Assembly: GCF_016808335.1 (NCBI RefSeq)
Contig: NC_053149.1
Span: 57,155,922 to 57,219,921 of the forward strand
DNA: 64,000 nucleotides
Direction of reading: 5' to 3'
Source of the DNA: Panicum virgatum
Taxonomy: Eukaryota; Streptophyta; Magnoliopsida; Poales; Poaceae
Part shown: piece by piece, positions 26,101 to 37,189 of the stretch
Layout of the letters: every line of letters starts with the position of its first letter
Numbering within the stretch: position 1 is the stretch's first letter
Position numbers and translations under genes: made by a program
The notes under the pieces: model-generated
Seen by the model: the letters and a program-made list of their open reading frames with translations, nothing else
What the model was told of the DNA's origin: nothing
Database searches by the model: none

Positions 26101-28809
26101 GGGACCTGCTCAGGAGAAGTGGTGCCGTATCCTGGGGTAGAGAAGCTCCGCGTAGCTTAACCTGGTAATGTACCCTAAGCCTACGTACTTCACTACCCTG
26201 TTACGAGTTCCCTATTATCCGAGGCTGCTGTCCCTAGAGGTCCCGGGCTCCTTTCTAGTATAAGGCCTGGTTTCCTACACCTTGCTGCGAGGTCCAGTGG
26301 CGTAATTCATGGGATCGTCAGCAACGACTCAAAGTCCACTCCGGTGGCCCGCTCCGGCGGAGACCGCTCGCCACAGTCGCTCCAAGTCCACTCCGGTGGC
26401 CCGCTCCGGCGGAGACCGCTCGCCACGATCGCTCAAAGTCCACTCCGGTGGCCCGCTCCGGCGGAGACCGCTCGCCACGGTCGCTCAAAGTCCACTCCGG
26501 TGGCCCGCTCCGGCGGAGACCGCTCGCCACAGTCGCTCCAAGTCCACTCCGGTGGCCCGCTCCGGCGGAGACCGCTCGCCACGGTCGCTCCAAGTCCACT
26601 CCGGTGGCCCGCACCGGCGGAGACCGCTCGTCATGGTCGCTCAAAGTCCACTCCGGTGGCCCGCTCCGGCGGAGACCGCTCGCCACGGTCGCTCCAAGTC
26701 CACTCCGGTGGCCCGCTCCGGCGGAGACCGCTCACCACGGTCGCTCAAAGTCCACTCCGGTGGCCCGCTCCGGCGGAGACCGCTCGCCACGGTCGCTCCA
26801 AGTCCACTCCGGTGGCCCGCACCGGCGGAGACCGCTCGCCACGGTCGCTCCAAGTCCACTCCGGTGGCCTGCTCCGGCAGAGACCGCTCGCCACGGTCGC
26901 TCCAAGTCCACTCCGGTGGCCCGCACCGGCGGAGACCGCTCGCCACGGTCGCCTGAAGCCAGGTCCGGAGAAGTAGTGCTTGCTCCTTGGGCAGTTCGAG
27001 GTCCGCTTAGCCCGGTTCCGTACCCTAAGGCTGCACCTTCGCCGCACTATGGAGAGCACTCTACCAGAACCTGGCAGCAAGTGCTACGGCCTTGAAGGGG
27101 TCCGGAGCACTCGCTCTCAACATGAGCACGCCAACGCAATCAGCATTGCGTCGCAGTAATGGCCCCACCTACGGATTCGTACCTCTCCCAAGGTGGGCCC
27201 GGGGGCCACTGTCGGTACCTCTGGACTGGGGTACCCCCTCTTGCTATGCCAAGACTCGTGTAGTTATCCGTAACTACGCCCTAAGGAGCTGAGCAGCCGG
27301 ATCTTTGGGGTCCGGCCCCGTCTCACCGGATCAACAGCCCTGGACCTCCTTCCCGCTCGGGACAGGTTCGGTGTCACCACGTGTCCTGGAGAAGAAAGCG
27401 CTCAGGGCCAAAACGGCCGGGGCCCCAAGCCTCCCACGGGGTCCCGGACCCCTCGGCAGGGGGGAACAGACACCCCCCCTGAGGGGGTCCGGAGCCGCCA
27501 CGTGTCCGCAGACGCAGATGCGCGCGCGGCTGCCAAGCTTCCTCGGGAAGACTTGGCCACCTACCGCATTCAATACGAGAGGCGTTAAGAACGCTCTGCC
27601 ACAACAGAACCCGAGGAGACTTTCGCCAGGCTGTACTGTTGACCGTGCGTTACCAAGGTACACTGTACAGCCGCTGGCGCCACTCACGCCACGCACGTCA
27701 GTCTGCTACACCAGTTAGACATGACAACTCGGCGACGGAGTATCATAACGTCTACACGGTAGACCCAACAGTCTACGCCGCAACCTACACTGCCTCAACG
27801 GGCGCCTCGCTGATGGGACAAGTGAAGACTCCCTTTGGTCAGAGAGTCTACAGTGCAATGAAGCGTATCCGGGAAGAGATTCTCAACCACTGTAGCGCCA
27901 TTAGTGTCTTTTTGATAGTAAAATATACATCCTTGTTGGGCCCATCTATCGGGGTCCAACACCTGTGTACGCGTCCTCCTTGCGCTATAAAAGAGGGACG
28001 CCCGCTAGAGAATGACTCAGGCCCGGCTGGGCAGAGGATAGACTCATTCATACTAAGTACACCACACAGTGGATGTAGGGTATTACGCTCCGGCGGCCCG
28101 AACCACTCTAAATCTGTGTGTTCTTGCCCCTGAGCTAGATCAGCCTAATAGCTTGGCACTTCCCCGAATACTCCTCCTCGGGGAATAGGCGGGTGCGTTC
28201 CGCCACCCGGCTGTGGGTACCCTCAAAAGCCCACGACAACTAACTACACGTGCAGATGATTCGCATATCAGGATTAAGGGAGTGTTCACAAAATGGAGTT
28301 TGGGCCTTTAGAACTAGAACCAACTGAATATGCGTTAGCAATCGATGACCGAAGAAATAAATGTTTACTGCCTTGAGGCCTCATATTCATCAAACCAACC
28401 TGCCTTTTGGGGTCACCCTAATTGTGTCCGTTGGAGCATCGCACTAGCAACTAATTGACAAAGAATCTGCTATCAGCGCAGTTTAATTCCAAATCTATTC
28501 GCTACATACGAGAGAAATTACTCCCCAAAAGAACCGAACCGTTCCAAATTGGAAGGGACACGAGAGGAGCAGATGATAACACCATCAAATCGACTGAGTG
28601 GATCAAGAAATCGACCTCAAGAAAATGGATCAATAAATCGAAGATATCATGCGAGATAAGGGGGCTCACAAGGTTCTGTCCGGATAACGTCGTCCGATGC
28701 AGAGTCGCGTAGCGGCGAAGCTGCCGCTGCCGGGGAAGAAGGCCGTCTCCCGGAGCCCCACGGTTGCAGATGGCCGCGACCACGCGCTAGCCGCCGGTGC
28801 CGCCGACAT
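23110..28809 (-). CDS. NTF2-like fold protein with UVR motif, probably plastid targeted
   Basis: The main exon (23687-23110, stop TGA) encodes 191 residues. After a linker (ADSNSRRCKIVHVKSGESDG) comes a UVR-type helical hairpin, LQSNLDRAIEEEDYARAAKI, then a SnoaL/NTF2-like domain (ANARFYNAFKNGDIAAMYSI, HPAAGRISGYDVVMQSWEMV, TWLISVHHASHIEE). Plants have such single-copy proteins of unknown function. A candidate first exon lies at 28809-28670: it starts MSAAPAASAWSRPSATVGLR, resembles a chloroplast transit peptide and ends at a good GTGAGC donor. Its phase (2) does not fit the main exon (phase 1), so a small middle exon or another donor is needed; the exon 1 model is tentative. The intron between them contains the LTR element at 23837-28238. 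Confidence 0.72.
23837..24886 (+). repeat. left LTR
   Basis: TGTCGG...CGACA ends. A TATA box (TATAAAA at 24634-24640) in a GCGCTATAAAAGGGGG context lies about 250 bp before the LTR end and is the likely promoter of the element. Confidence 0.9.
26320..26960 (+). repeat. 52 bp tandem repeat array, about 12 copies
   Basis: A highly regular array inside the LTR element, each unit containing AGTCCACTCCGGTGGCCCGC followed by TCCGGCGGAGACCGCTCGCC. Units differ by single bases (for example CGCACCGG for CGCTCCGG). Because 52 is not a multiple of three and no unit frame contains a stop, long open frames appear in all plus-strand frames (for example 26309-26956, repeating KSTPVARSGGDRSPRS). They are a by-product of the repeat, not evidence for a protein. 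Confidence 0.93.
27210..28238 (+). repeat. right LTR
   Basis: Nearly identical to the left LTR, but lacking a segment around the phrase CCATATACTATCCGG. Its TATA box lies at 27986-27992. It is followed directly by the ACTAA target duplication. Confidence 0.9.
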
Positions 28810-29334
28810 CGCCGGAAATTTGTCCCCTCTCGAAATCTTTTCCTCGTTCTCCCTTGAAATTTGTCCTCAAGCAGAGGCCCTTCCGCTCGCCCGCCCGCGG
28901 CGGAAGAGCTCGCTGCTCCCGCCCGCGGAGCTCGCCGGCCCCACCCAAGGCGGCGCCCGCAGTCCCACGAGGGCGCGGCGAAGGAGCTCGCCCCTCCCGC
29001 TCGCGGAGCTCGCCGGCCCCGCCCAAGAAGGCGTCTGCGGTCCCGCCAGCCCGAGTCGGAAGGGCTCGCGGCTCCCGCGCCCACGGCCGCGAAGAAGCAG
29101 GGGAGGGGGCGGCGCCCACCCAGGGATGAGGAAGAGGCGGCGCCCACCAGGTGGAGTGGAGTCACGGAGGAGGAAGAGGAAAGGTGGAGTGGAGGTAGAA
29201 TAATGATAAGCGGGGCCCGCGTGGCAGTGAGGAGAGTTTAGATGGGCCGAGATGATGTGCTGGGCTGATGTGGTGGAAGAAGTTGTGCTGGTCTTTTAGA
29301 GTTGTGGTAGAGATTAGAGAATACTCAAACAAAA
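28810..29334. promoter_or_regulatory. upstream region of the NTF2-like gene
   Basis: GC-rich sequence upstream of the candidate first exon. It contains two imperfect direct copies of about 86 bp (near 28905-29080) sharing GCGGAGCTCGCCGGCCCC and GAGGGCGCGG-type phrases. Several long open frames run through it on both strands because of the GC content; none shows a domain. Confidence 0.4.
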
Positions 29335-29530
29335 TCTATCTATATATATACTATAAGGATTTTAAAAAAATAAAATTAGTATTACCAAAATTAACCTAGT
29401 CCTACTCCTCGCAAACCATCTCTTTAGGCCCACATTTCAGCAGAAAAAGTTTGACGAACCTAGGGCGGACACATTTGGTCGCGCCAGCCAGTACAATGCC
29501 GCCTGAACATCGATTTTTGATTTTTTGGCT

Positions 29531-29788
29531 GTGTTTAGTTTCAAAATTTCTCAATTTAAACTTCACTATTCACCTATCACATCAAATCTTTTACCTCATG
29601 TATAGAGTATTAAATATAGGTAAATAAAAAAACTAATTGTATAGTTTTGATGTACACGATGAGACGAATCTTTTGAGTCTAGTTAGATCATGATAGGACA
29701 ATAATTACTACAAACAAACTAAAAATACTACAATATACTATAGTATCTAATGTAATTCTTTTTACCACTGTTTTATTGATCTAAACAC
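29531..29788. mobile_element. MITE-like element
   Basis: About 258 bp between GTGTTTAG and CTAAACAC, inverted copies of each other. The interior phrase GATGAGACGAATCTTTTGAG belongs to a MITE family that is very common in grasses. A target-site duplication could not be fixed, so the ends are approximate. Confidence 0.55.
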
Positions 29789-30563
29789 GCGTTTGTCCCC
29801 AAGCGTCTGCCTACCCGCACACCTGTACCCATCCGAAATTTCCGCGCGCACCCCACGCAACCTTTCCCTGTGCCCCCGCCCGTCAATTGCCATCACCCCG
29901 GCCACCTGCGCCTAGGCGCCTGGCCCTGCGCGCCGCCCGCCGCCCACCTCCCCCACATGGCCACGGTCAAGCGCCCCTCCTCCCCGGCAGCTCGCTGCGC
30001 CCGCCCCTGCCCCCCGGCGGCGGAGCTCCGTGCGCGCGGGCGGGCGCCCGTCCCTGCCACGGCGGGCGCGCGCGCGGGCGGGCCGGCGCGTGGCAGCGAC
30101 GACGGCCGGAGGAGGCCGCCGCGTCCATGGCGGTAGCGGGAAGAGGAGCCTAGGCGGGGCCGGCCGCACCTCTCCCTTCCCCCTGCGGCGCTCGGCGTGG
30201 ATCTACGACGGCGGCGCTCGGCGAGGCGAGGCGCGGACGATCCTCCGATCCGCTCCGATCCGTGCACGAACGTCTCCAGGTATGCCCGCCCCTTCTCTTT
30301 TCTTCTGCTGTGCGAGATGGAGCGCCCCGAACCCTAACAAAACTATTTTTTTCGGATCCGAATCCAGTTGCATTATATTACCTACTAACTTCGATTTCGT
30401 TTGCAAAAGTTATCGGATGTATGGAAGGATGTTTCTGCCTCCTCGGCATGGATTCAGGGTACGGTTTCTCGGACTAGGAATCTGTGATTTGTTCTTTGCT
30501 ATTTGCAGCAACGACTCGTGAATTTATCTGATGCGGCTTATTCCAGCGAATAGGTGGGTTGTT

Positions 30564-30833
30564 ATGGGGAAATCGAACATCGTTCCGGCGGATTTGGCTG
30601 CCGCCTCCGCCGCATGGCAACCCCGCCTCAACTTCTCACCACTACCAGATGATACCTATCTGGTACAAATTGGGGCTAGCAATTTTCTTTCTTTGTTTTT
30701 TGTCTTAATCACAAAATATGATTGGAATTATGTGCTTAACATGCTCCATGTTTCTCTTTCTGGGTGCAGATGGTTCTTGGAGGCGTGGTTTACATGGCTG
30801 TGCCGTTCTACAAGAGGGGCAGGAAGATCGAAG
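30564..30833 (+). pseudogene. two-exon gene fragment, function unknown
   Basis: Two exon-like pieces with good splice sites join in frame. Exon 30564-30662 encodes MGKSNIVPADLAAASAAWQP and ends PDDTYL before a GTACAA donor. Exon 30770-30833 follows a GTGCAG acceptor and encodes MVLGGVVYMAVPFYKRGRKI, which looks like a short membrane segment followed by basic residues. I do not recognise the family and found no further exons. GC-rich sequence at 29860-30280 could be its 5' exon/UTR. It sits inside the candidate Helitron, so it may be a captured fragment. Confidence 0.45.
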
Positions 30834-31420
30834 GTATGTTCAGCCCCATAGCACTGCGAGTTGAAGGATGCAGAATTGCAAATGGTTACTGGGGCCTTGG
30901 GGGTGTAGTTCAGGATTGATTGCCAGTTTATATAGTTTATAGTATATCATGGATGATCAGATGAATCACAAACTGCTGACACATGTTCACATGATCAGAG
31001 AAGCCTGGGGACATCGGCCTCGCTGTCACCCTTGCGGGGGCGGAGGAAGGAGAGGTCGCAGACATGGAGGATGCTAGAGGTAACAGGCTCCTTGCGGTGG
31101 TGAATCTGGAGGTTAGGGAGGCGGCACACGGAGAGATCGGAGTCAGGGAGGACGATGGGGACAACGGTGGACCTAAACCTGGATGGAGGAGAGGAAGGAG
31201 TGGCGGCGGCTCAACGAGGAGCAGCGCGAGGGCGGGATGCCGCGTCGGGGACGGCGGTGCTCTCTCTCTCTCTCTCTCAGATCTGGCGGGCGTGGGATCT
31301 AGCGGCGAGTACAACCGGCGTGGGAAGGGATCCGGCGGGGACGGGTGGCGAGCGTGGGATCCGGCCGTGGGGACTGCTGGTATGGGCGACGGCTGGTGCG
31401 TGGTCAACCTCTGCAGGTAC

Positions 31421-31422
<2 letters not shown>

Positions 31423-31462
<40 letters not shown>
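31423..31462 (+). repeat. (CT)20 microsatellite
   Basis: Uninterrupted CT dinucleotides end directly at the first recognisable CSA exon sequence; a shorter CT run lies at about 31260-31279. Confidence 0.95.
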
Positions 31463-31467
<5 letters not shown>

Positions 31468-33414
31468 CTTTGATTAGTACGTCAAAGTTTGGGATACCAA
31501 TTCGACTCAAGTATGTGCCTCGATTTCTCAATTACCAGTCTCTGTTAATCCTGCCTGTTTTGCGATCCTGATGTTCTGAACTTTGTGTGCATCATTTTGT
31601 TTTTTCAGGTCGTCATGGATTTTAAGATGCCTGGTAAAGTGTTCACTGCAGCCATGTCTCCAATTGCAACAAACGCACATGCTTATCGCTACTGGGAGAG
31701 CAGATGTTCAAGTCCGTCTGTGTGACATAGCTTCTGGAGCCTTTACCCACACATTGTCTGGTCATCATGGTTAGTTTCTTAATGCTAATGTGGTGATGAA
31801 AATATTCTTGTTTTGCTTGTATGGTACCTTCTTATCTCCGCCCATCATCTTAGATGGCATCATGTCCTTGGAGTGGTCTGCCTCAAGTGAGTGGGTTTTC
31901 ATGAGTGGTGGCTGTGATGGGGCAATACGTTTCTGGGACATCAGGAGAGCTGGATGCTTTCGTGTTCTTGATCAATCACAGTCTCAGCTTGGAAGGAGAT
32001 CTCCTCTTCTTAAAAACACAACAGAGAATGTATGTCCACTCTCCCCCATTATTATTGTTTGCTCTTCTATTTGCAATCTTTCTCAAGAGGATCTGACCAG
32101 AGTGCTAAAACAGAGTTATGATATGAACCTTCAGATAGTAGTTTACATCCTTTGCAAATCTGTCTGTTACACTGGAATTCAATAGCGTACAAGTTTCAGC
32201 ATGGCAAAATAGGCACTTTGGTCCTTCAAATTTGCTTCAAGGATCAATTTGGTCCCTCAACTTTTGTTTTTAGGTCAAATTTGTCCCTGTACTGATGTAT
32301 TGCTCCATAATACCATGAACTAATGCTAAAAAGTCATCGTTACTCTTGACTATTTCCTGTCCTTCACAATTTGCATGTTAGTAGTGGTGCAACAAGTTAA
32401 TCGAACATGTGCATGATATTCTTATGTGATGTAAACTAAATTAAATACGAAAGGGAATTTCAACAAATACGAGAGACATCAAATCAGTCGACAAAATAAT
32501 AAATTTATTGCGACTTATTATTGATTAATTACAATTATACAATAATGTAAATTGAGTATGAGAAGGAGCTAAGGATAAAAATAACTTTTCACATCTATCT
32601 CATGGTATTATAGAGCATCATATCAATATAGGGACAAGTTTGGCCTAAAAACAAAAGTTGAGGGACCAAATTGATCTTTTTGAAAGTTGAGGGAGCAACT
32701 TGACCCTTGGAGCAAAGTTGAAGGATCAAAGTGGCTATTTTGCCTTTCAGCATATATAGATGGACCTTAGTGCTCTAAGCATCTGATAATGCAATGTGTT
32801 CTGTACTGGACTTGGAGATATCAAAATAATTAAAAGCAAGGTTAAATTATCAATTCTACTTATTTTTCATCTTAAGCAGGATCAAATTGATTCCATGGGA
32901 CCTTCAACTTCCAGAAGGTCAAAACCTCACAAAAGGACCGGAAATTCTAAGAACTCACCAACAATGCGCAAAGGTCAAAATGTGATACATGGACATTTGC
33001 AACAGAGGTTGCATCTTGGTTTATCATCCAGTCAAAACCGAGCAACATCTCATTATGGTGCTGTTACTGGATTACAAACAACTAAACATGGGATGTACCT
33101 ACTTAGCTCAGGTATGCGAACTTGAGTTATAATTGTTTTAAAGTGTTGTCTGTTGTTTTTCGTTTGTCACTCATTGGCATATTATACCTACAAGGATTAA
33201 TATGAACTAATATTGTCAGTATAAAAGCTGCAACTATGGCAAGATTATCCTTCCCTTTAGGATCTGATTCTCGTTTAAGACTATGGGACATCGATTCAGG
33301 ATGCAACACTTTGGTAAATTTTGAAGCTATGCGATTGCAGACTGGCAAGCCGTTGCAATAGCAGTCACTGATGATCCATCACTTGCATTTGTTCCATGCA
33401 TGGCAAGCATCAAG
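31463..33414 (+). pseudogene. CSA/ERCC8-like WD40 protein, broken partial copy
   Basis: Plant CSA is the WD40 substrate receptor of a CUL4-DDB1 ubiquitin ligase in transcription-coupled repair. Five exon pieces retain introns: 31463-31510 (YVKVWDTNSTQ), 31609-31769 (VVMDFKMPGKVFTAAMSP, then DVQVRLCDIASGAFTHTLSG), 31854-32029 (GCDGAIRFWDIRRAGCFRVL), 32880-33111 (ATSHYGAVTGLQTTKHGMYL), 33261-33414 (GSDSRLRLWDIDSGCNTLVN). Three lesions are visible: a TAG stop at 31475-31477 in the first WD patch, one extra A near 31666 shifting exon 2, and one missing base near 33358. The 5' exons are absent (a CT repeat abuts the first piece) and the last WD repeats are not found after 33414. It is non-functional and lies within the candidate Helitron. 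Confidence 0.9.
32203..32744. mobile_element. Mutator-like MITE in the CSA pseudogene intron
   Basis: The 542 bp element has long inverted ends (GGCAAAATAGGCACTTTGGT at the left, matching the complement of AAAGTGGCTATTTTGCC at the right, continuing for roughly 100 bp) and an exact 9 bp duplication TTTCAGCAT at 32194-32202 and 32745-32753. Nine-base duplications are typical of Mutator-like transposition. It has no coding capacity. Confidence 0.92.
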
Positions 33415-36338
33415 GTGTGTTGCTGTCTGTTAGCTTGTCAGTTTAACTCTCAAATAATTTCGGGGTTCACATTTTACTGTTATATATATGTATCTATACT
33501 ATAAGGATTCTAAACAATTGAAATTAGCATGTACCTATAAGGTTACTAAAGTGATATATTCTGTTTTATTGGACATTGCAACCATTTAGTCCATTTACAT
33601 GTTCCAAGTTACAACAATTTAGTCCAATTATATGTTTTTTATGGTTTTGTTGCTCATGGAGTTGTCACAGGTCTAAAATCTGCCATGCTGTGCACCTCTA
33701 ATGCATACACTTAATTTTGTTTATCCCTCCTTTGTCTTCTGTGATGAAAATAGACAAAAGAAAAGATAAATTGAGGAGAACAGAACTTATTATCAATTGT
33801 ACTTGGCAACTATGGCAATGTGAAATCGTTGAGTTAACACCAGAGGAAGATACATGATGCATTCATCATCCTAGGTTTGTCTTTATTCCAATGCCCTCAC
33901 GAATACAACATCAACATTTGTGATAGGAACCTTTAGATGTGCTAATTGCTATCTCTTCTTATTCGCATGAATTTAATGCCTGCACATACATGTCTTGTCA
34001 AAAGCTTGATTATCTAAGATCAATGTACAGAACATGTGTGTGCTGCATTACTAGAAGATGGAATCTGTATGCAATGTTGCCTCAATTCAGTGTATTTTTT
34101 CTCTGCTGCAGTGCTTAAAATTTTTGGTGTGAAAGATGTCCTTTTGGAGCTTTTCTGTTTCTGAATTAGCAAGCACTATAAATGATTACATGTACTATTA
34201 TATTAGCATCATACTACTCTTGTTGACTTCTGCATGTGCTTGTTGATTCTGAAAAGTTAGTTCAGTTTAACAAATATCCATTTGTGATCTCAATATGCCA
34301 AGAATGCTTGGCATAAGCTTGGTGCTATGTCAGTATGGCTACAGAGGAAGCTATGTAGGAGTACAAATTACAATATAATTATTCATGAGATTTCTCTAAT
34401 TGGGCTCCCAGTTCAAGCATGGTAACTTCGAGGCGAGGGGGAAGGAGGTCGTCCTGACGACCTTCATGGCGGCGGGCACGGCCAGGGCGAGGTCGTGCGG
34501 CGGGAGGGAAGGGAACCGGGAGGCAGTGTAGGTGGGACTTCGTGCTCGAGCATCACATTGTAAGGTTCAGCATCTCAGTTTGAAGCTGCTGGCGTGAGCA
34601 TCACAGTGCAAGGTTCAGCATGCAAATGTGGATGGCTTTTCATGCATGAATATTATCAATTCTTCCTTTCCTGTTCAATCAGGTCTTTTCTTACACCTAT
34701 GTGACTATGACTATTTGGGCAGGTTCATCTGATGGTTGCAAAATCAAGCCTGAAGTAGACACCGTGGAGTGATGTCTCAGTAAGCTATGTTTAATGAGAT
34801 TGTTTTGGAGTGTGGCAGTATTAGTTAGTTTATTATACTAATATAATATGTTCTGGGTATGAAAATGTAAGCACATGGTTTTTCGGTGCTGGAGTTTGGG
34901 CCTGTATTATGCATTTGAGAGATGAAATGATAAAATGAAAAACCTTAAGTGGATAACGTGAAGGCAATTATAATAAGCAAAAGAATTTATTTTTATTGCT
35001 TATAATATTATGTCATTCTTGATGCGAAGATGCTGTAATGATATAATTTTTGACAAATGGTACAATGAGCCATACATGTCTCTTTGTTTATATGGTGAAT
35101 TTCATCTAAATAACGTCATCCTTGGCTACAGGCAAGAGCACTGCCTTGTGTGTCTTGTACAGAATAAATAGATAATTTGGAGGATTTTGTAGACAATTGC
35201 TCAAAATAATGAGTGTAAATAACGAGGTTGTGTGTTGAGGATGAGATACAATGTTGTAACTCGTGAACAAGCATTTGGATATCAGTGTTGGACTGTTGTG
35301 AACAAGCACTTGCGTTCCTAAACTCGTGGTACAATCACCTTTTCAATCAAGAGCAATTTGCAAACCTTTTAGGGTGGATGTACAATGCATCCTATCTTTT
35401 GATGCATATGTTGGTCTAGCTTATAAGACCATGAATACAGTGGAGTGCCTCATGTTATAAATGCTATGCGCGGGCCACCTTGCTATATAAACAGAAGATA
35501 TAAACATTCATGCAGCTGGTTATCTATGTTTTGGGAAAGAAATAAGATACATGGGAAAAACTCATATGGTAGTTGATTTAGAGCCTTTTAAGAGATGATA
35601 ATTGATTGCCTCTATATTTAGGAAATAAATAAAGAATAAACAATTTATTAGTAATTGAATAATTGAGCAACTATATTTTTAATGGGTCAATCAATAGGGC
35701 GTTACCATATGAACCATGATTGAGAGGGGCTTAGTTCCATATGAGATATTATTGTATTTTAAAAATTCCTTAATTAAAATGTGTACATCTTTGCTACAAA
35801 AATAAAACTATTATCTATTAACTTTTTATTAATGTAAATTTTTTTAATGAATTTCTAAAACATGTGCATGCCACATATGGGCATCTGCTAGTAGACTACA
35901 AGTGGTGGAGTGAAGTGGAGTTGGTGGAGTGGAGTGACTATTTTGGAAGTTGAGTGCTCTCAAACATACCCTAACTTTAACTATATTTACATATTTCAGT
36001 GCATGCTGCATAGTCATCGTCTCTATCTGAAAACAATTATACAAAAACCCTATAGAACTATCATTTCTCAAAACCCTCCTTTGTTTCAAATTATCAATAA
36101 AAGTTAAAATGGTCTATAATTTGAAACAGAGTGAGTGGTTTCCTTTTTGTGTAATTTTTGCTGGTAAAAAAGACAACTATCACAATGCTCCTAAAAAAGA
36201 TTGATCACACTGCAGCAGTTTTTTTTTCTGTCGAATTCTGTTTCAGAATATTCATTTTTTTATATCAAATTCTGTTTCAGAATATTTCCTTTTTTTCTTT
36301 TAGTTAGGGGCTGGAAGGGGTAAGGCTATTTTTCATAT
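33415..36338. other. non-coding sequence, mostly inside the candidate Helitron
   Basis: No reading frame with a recognisable domain. A short GC-rich island at about 34430-34530 stands out from AT-rich surroundings and may be another captured fragment. At about 36074-36133 a short inverted repeat (TTGTTTCAAATTAT/ATAATTTGAAACA) resembles a shrunken Stowaway-type MITE. At about 36227-36290 the phrase TTCTGTTTCAGAATATT occurs twice in tandem. Confidence 0.45.
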
Positions 36339-36531
36339 CAAGGTTTTAAATATCCGGCTGTAGTTTCAGCTATAGACCGCTATAGCTTCTAGAAAGAGCG
36401 GACGCTATAGCATTTAGCTCGCTAAAACCGGCTATAGCCTGCTATAGCCTGCTAAATGTCGGCTATAGCAAGCTAAACGTCGTAACGGCAGCCCTGCCGC
36501 TAAACGTCTTAGCCGGTGATTTAAAACATTG
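36339..36531. mobile_element. hAT-type MITE
   Basis: The 193 bp element runs from CAAGGTTTTAAATATCCGGC to GATTTAAAACATTG, with matching inverted ends, and is flanked by the 8 bp duplication TTTCATAT at 36331-36338 and 36532-36539. The interior repeats GCTATAGC-type phrases and can fold on itself. An 8 bp duplication points to hAT transposition. Confidence 0.88.
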
Positions 36532-36539
36532 TTTCATAT

Positions 36540-37189
36540 ATGATTCGAATTTGAGTTATTGACATCTATGCAATATGAATAGTTCGAATCTGATTGCCCA
36601 CGGAAGTGAATGCAGAATACGATACTAGCAAATCCGATGGGTATGGATTATTCAATAATTAAATATCAAAGATGGATACCTAACCGGGGTTTCCGCAAGT
36701 TATATTCAGGGGATGAGAGGACATTTTGGATCACGAGTTAATCGATTCATCTAAGAGAAAGAAAGAAACAACCTGAAGAAGGGATGCCGAAGCTTGGAGA
36801 TCACAGTTATAGAAGCCTTCAACAAGACAGGAGAATCAAGTGCTAGTGTTTTGTTTCCAGACTTTGGTTAGCTTTTGTTGTTGTCAAGTTTTTAATCTTT
36901 AAGTCTGGTTAGTAGACAAAGTGTCGTAGGGTTGTGTTGTTCTTTTTGGCTGTAGGCTCTCGATTCAAGTTTGCTAAGACCAAATTTTGTTTCCTTAATC
37001 TAAAAATTATTAAAGATGGGTTATCCGAGATTTATAATACTTTTAATGATACTTTATTTGATGTGATTTGCAAACCATGTTGTGGACCACGAAGATGAGT
37101 ATTTTTCATGTTATATTTTTGGCTTATGATTGATTCGATGTTCTAATCCATAAAACACTAAACATATGTTATCCGAGTATTTTTATCTA
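36540..37189. other. AT-rich intergenic DNA
   Basis: I see no gene or bounded repeat in this stretch. Confidence 0.5.

Larger units (their letters stand above)
23837..28238 (+). mobile_element. non-autonomous LTR retrotransposon in the NTF2-like intron
   Basis: Two similar LTRs (23837-24886, 1050 bp; 27210-28238, 1029 bp) bracket a 2323 bp interior. Both start TGTCGGTACC and end CCACGACA, and the element is flanked by the 5 bp duplication ACTAA at 23832-23836 and 28239-28243. A primer site reading TTTGGCGCCGTCCGTGGGGA begins at 24887, and a purine-rich tract with GGGCCCGGGGGCCAC precedes the right LTR. The interior has no gag or pol, so mobility depends on another, presumably gypsy-type, element. 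The LTRs differ by one 21 bp length difference and about a dozen base changes by eye, so insertion is fairly recent. Confidence 0.93.
29335..35891 (+). mobile_element. candidate Helitron carrying gene fragments
   Basis: The left end, after an A, reads TCTATCTATATATATACTAT, the TC-start form of grass Helitron 5' ends. The right end reads GCATGCCACATATGGGCATC then TGCTAG, that is, a small hairpin (ATGCC/GGCAT) a few bases before CTAG, followed by T, as expected for insertion between A and T. A second, similar 5' end (TCTATACTATAAGGATTC) occurs at 33493, so either an element is nested or the true start is there. No Rep/helicase is present. Unrelated intron-containing gene pieces inside fit Helitron capture. 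Terminal features are short, so this remains a candidate. Confidence 0.5.

Noticed and set aside
26309..27095. Three long repetitive plus-strand frames, and a possible CRISPR-like array
   Set aside because: The array is contiguous 52 bp units without unique spacers, in a plant LTR element; open frames follow from unit length and absence of stops.
24287..28133. Identical 164-codon frames at 24287 and 27639
   Set aside because: They are the same LTR sequence in the two LTRs, not a duplicated gene.
31064..31477. Frames of 137-161 codons on both strands next to the CSA pseudogene
   Set aside because: They run into CT repeats, overlap each other and do not match the missing CSA N-terminus.
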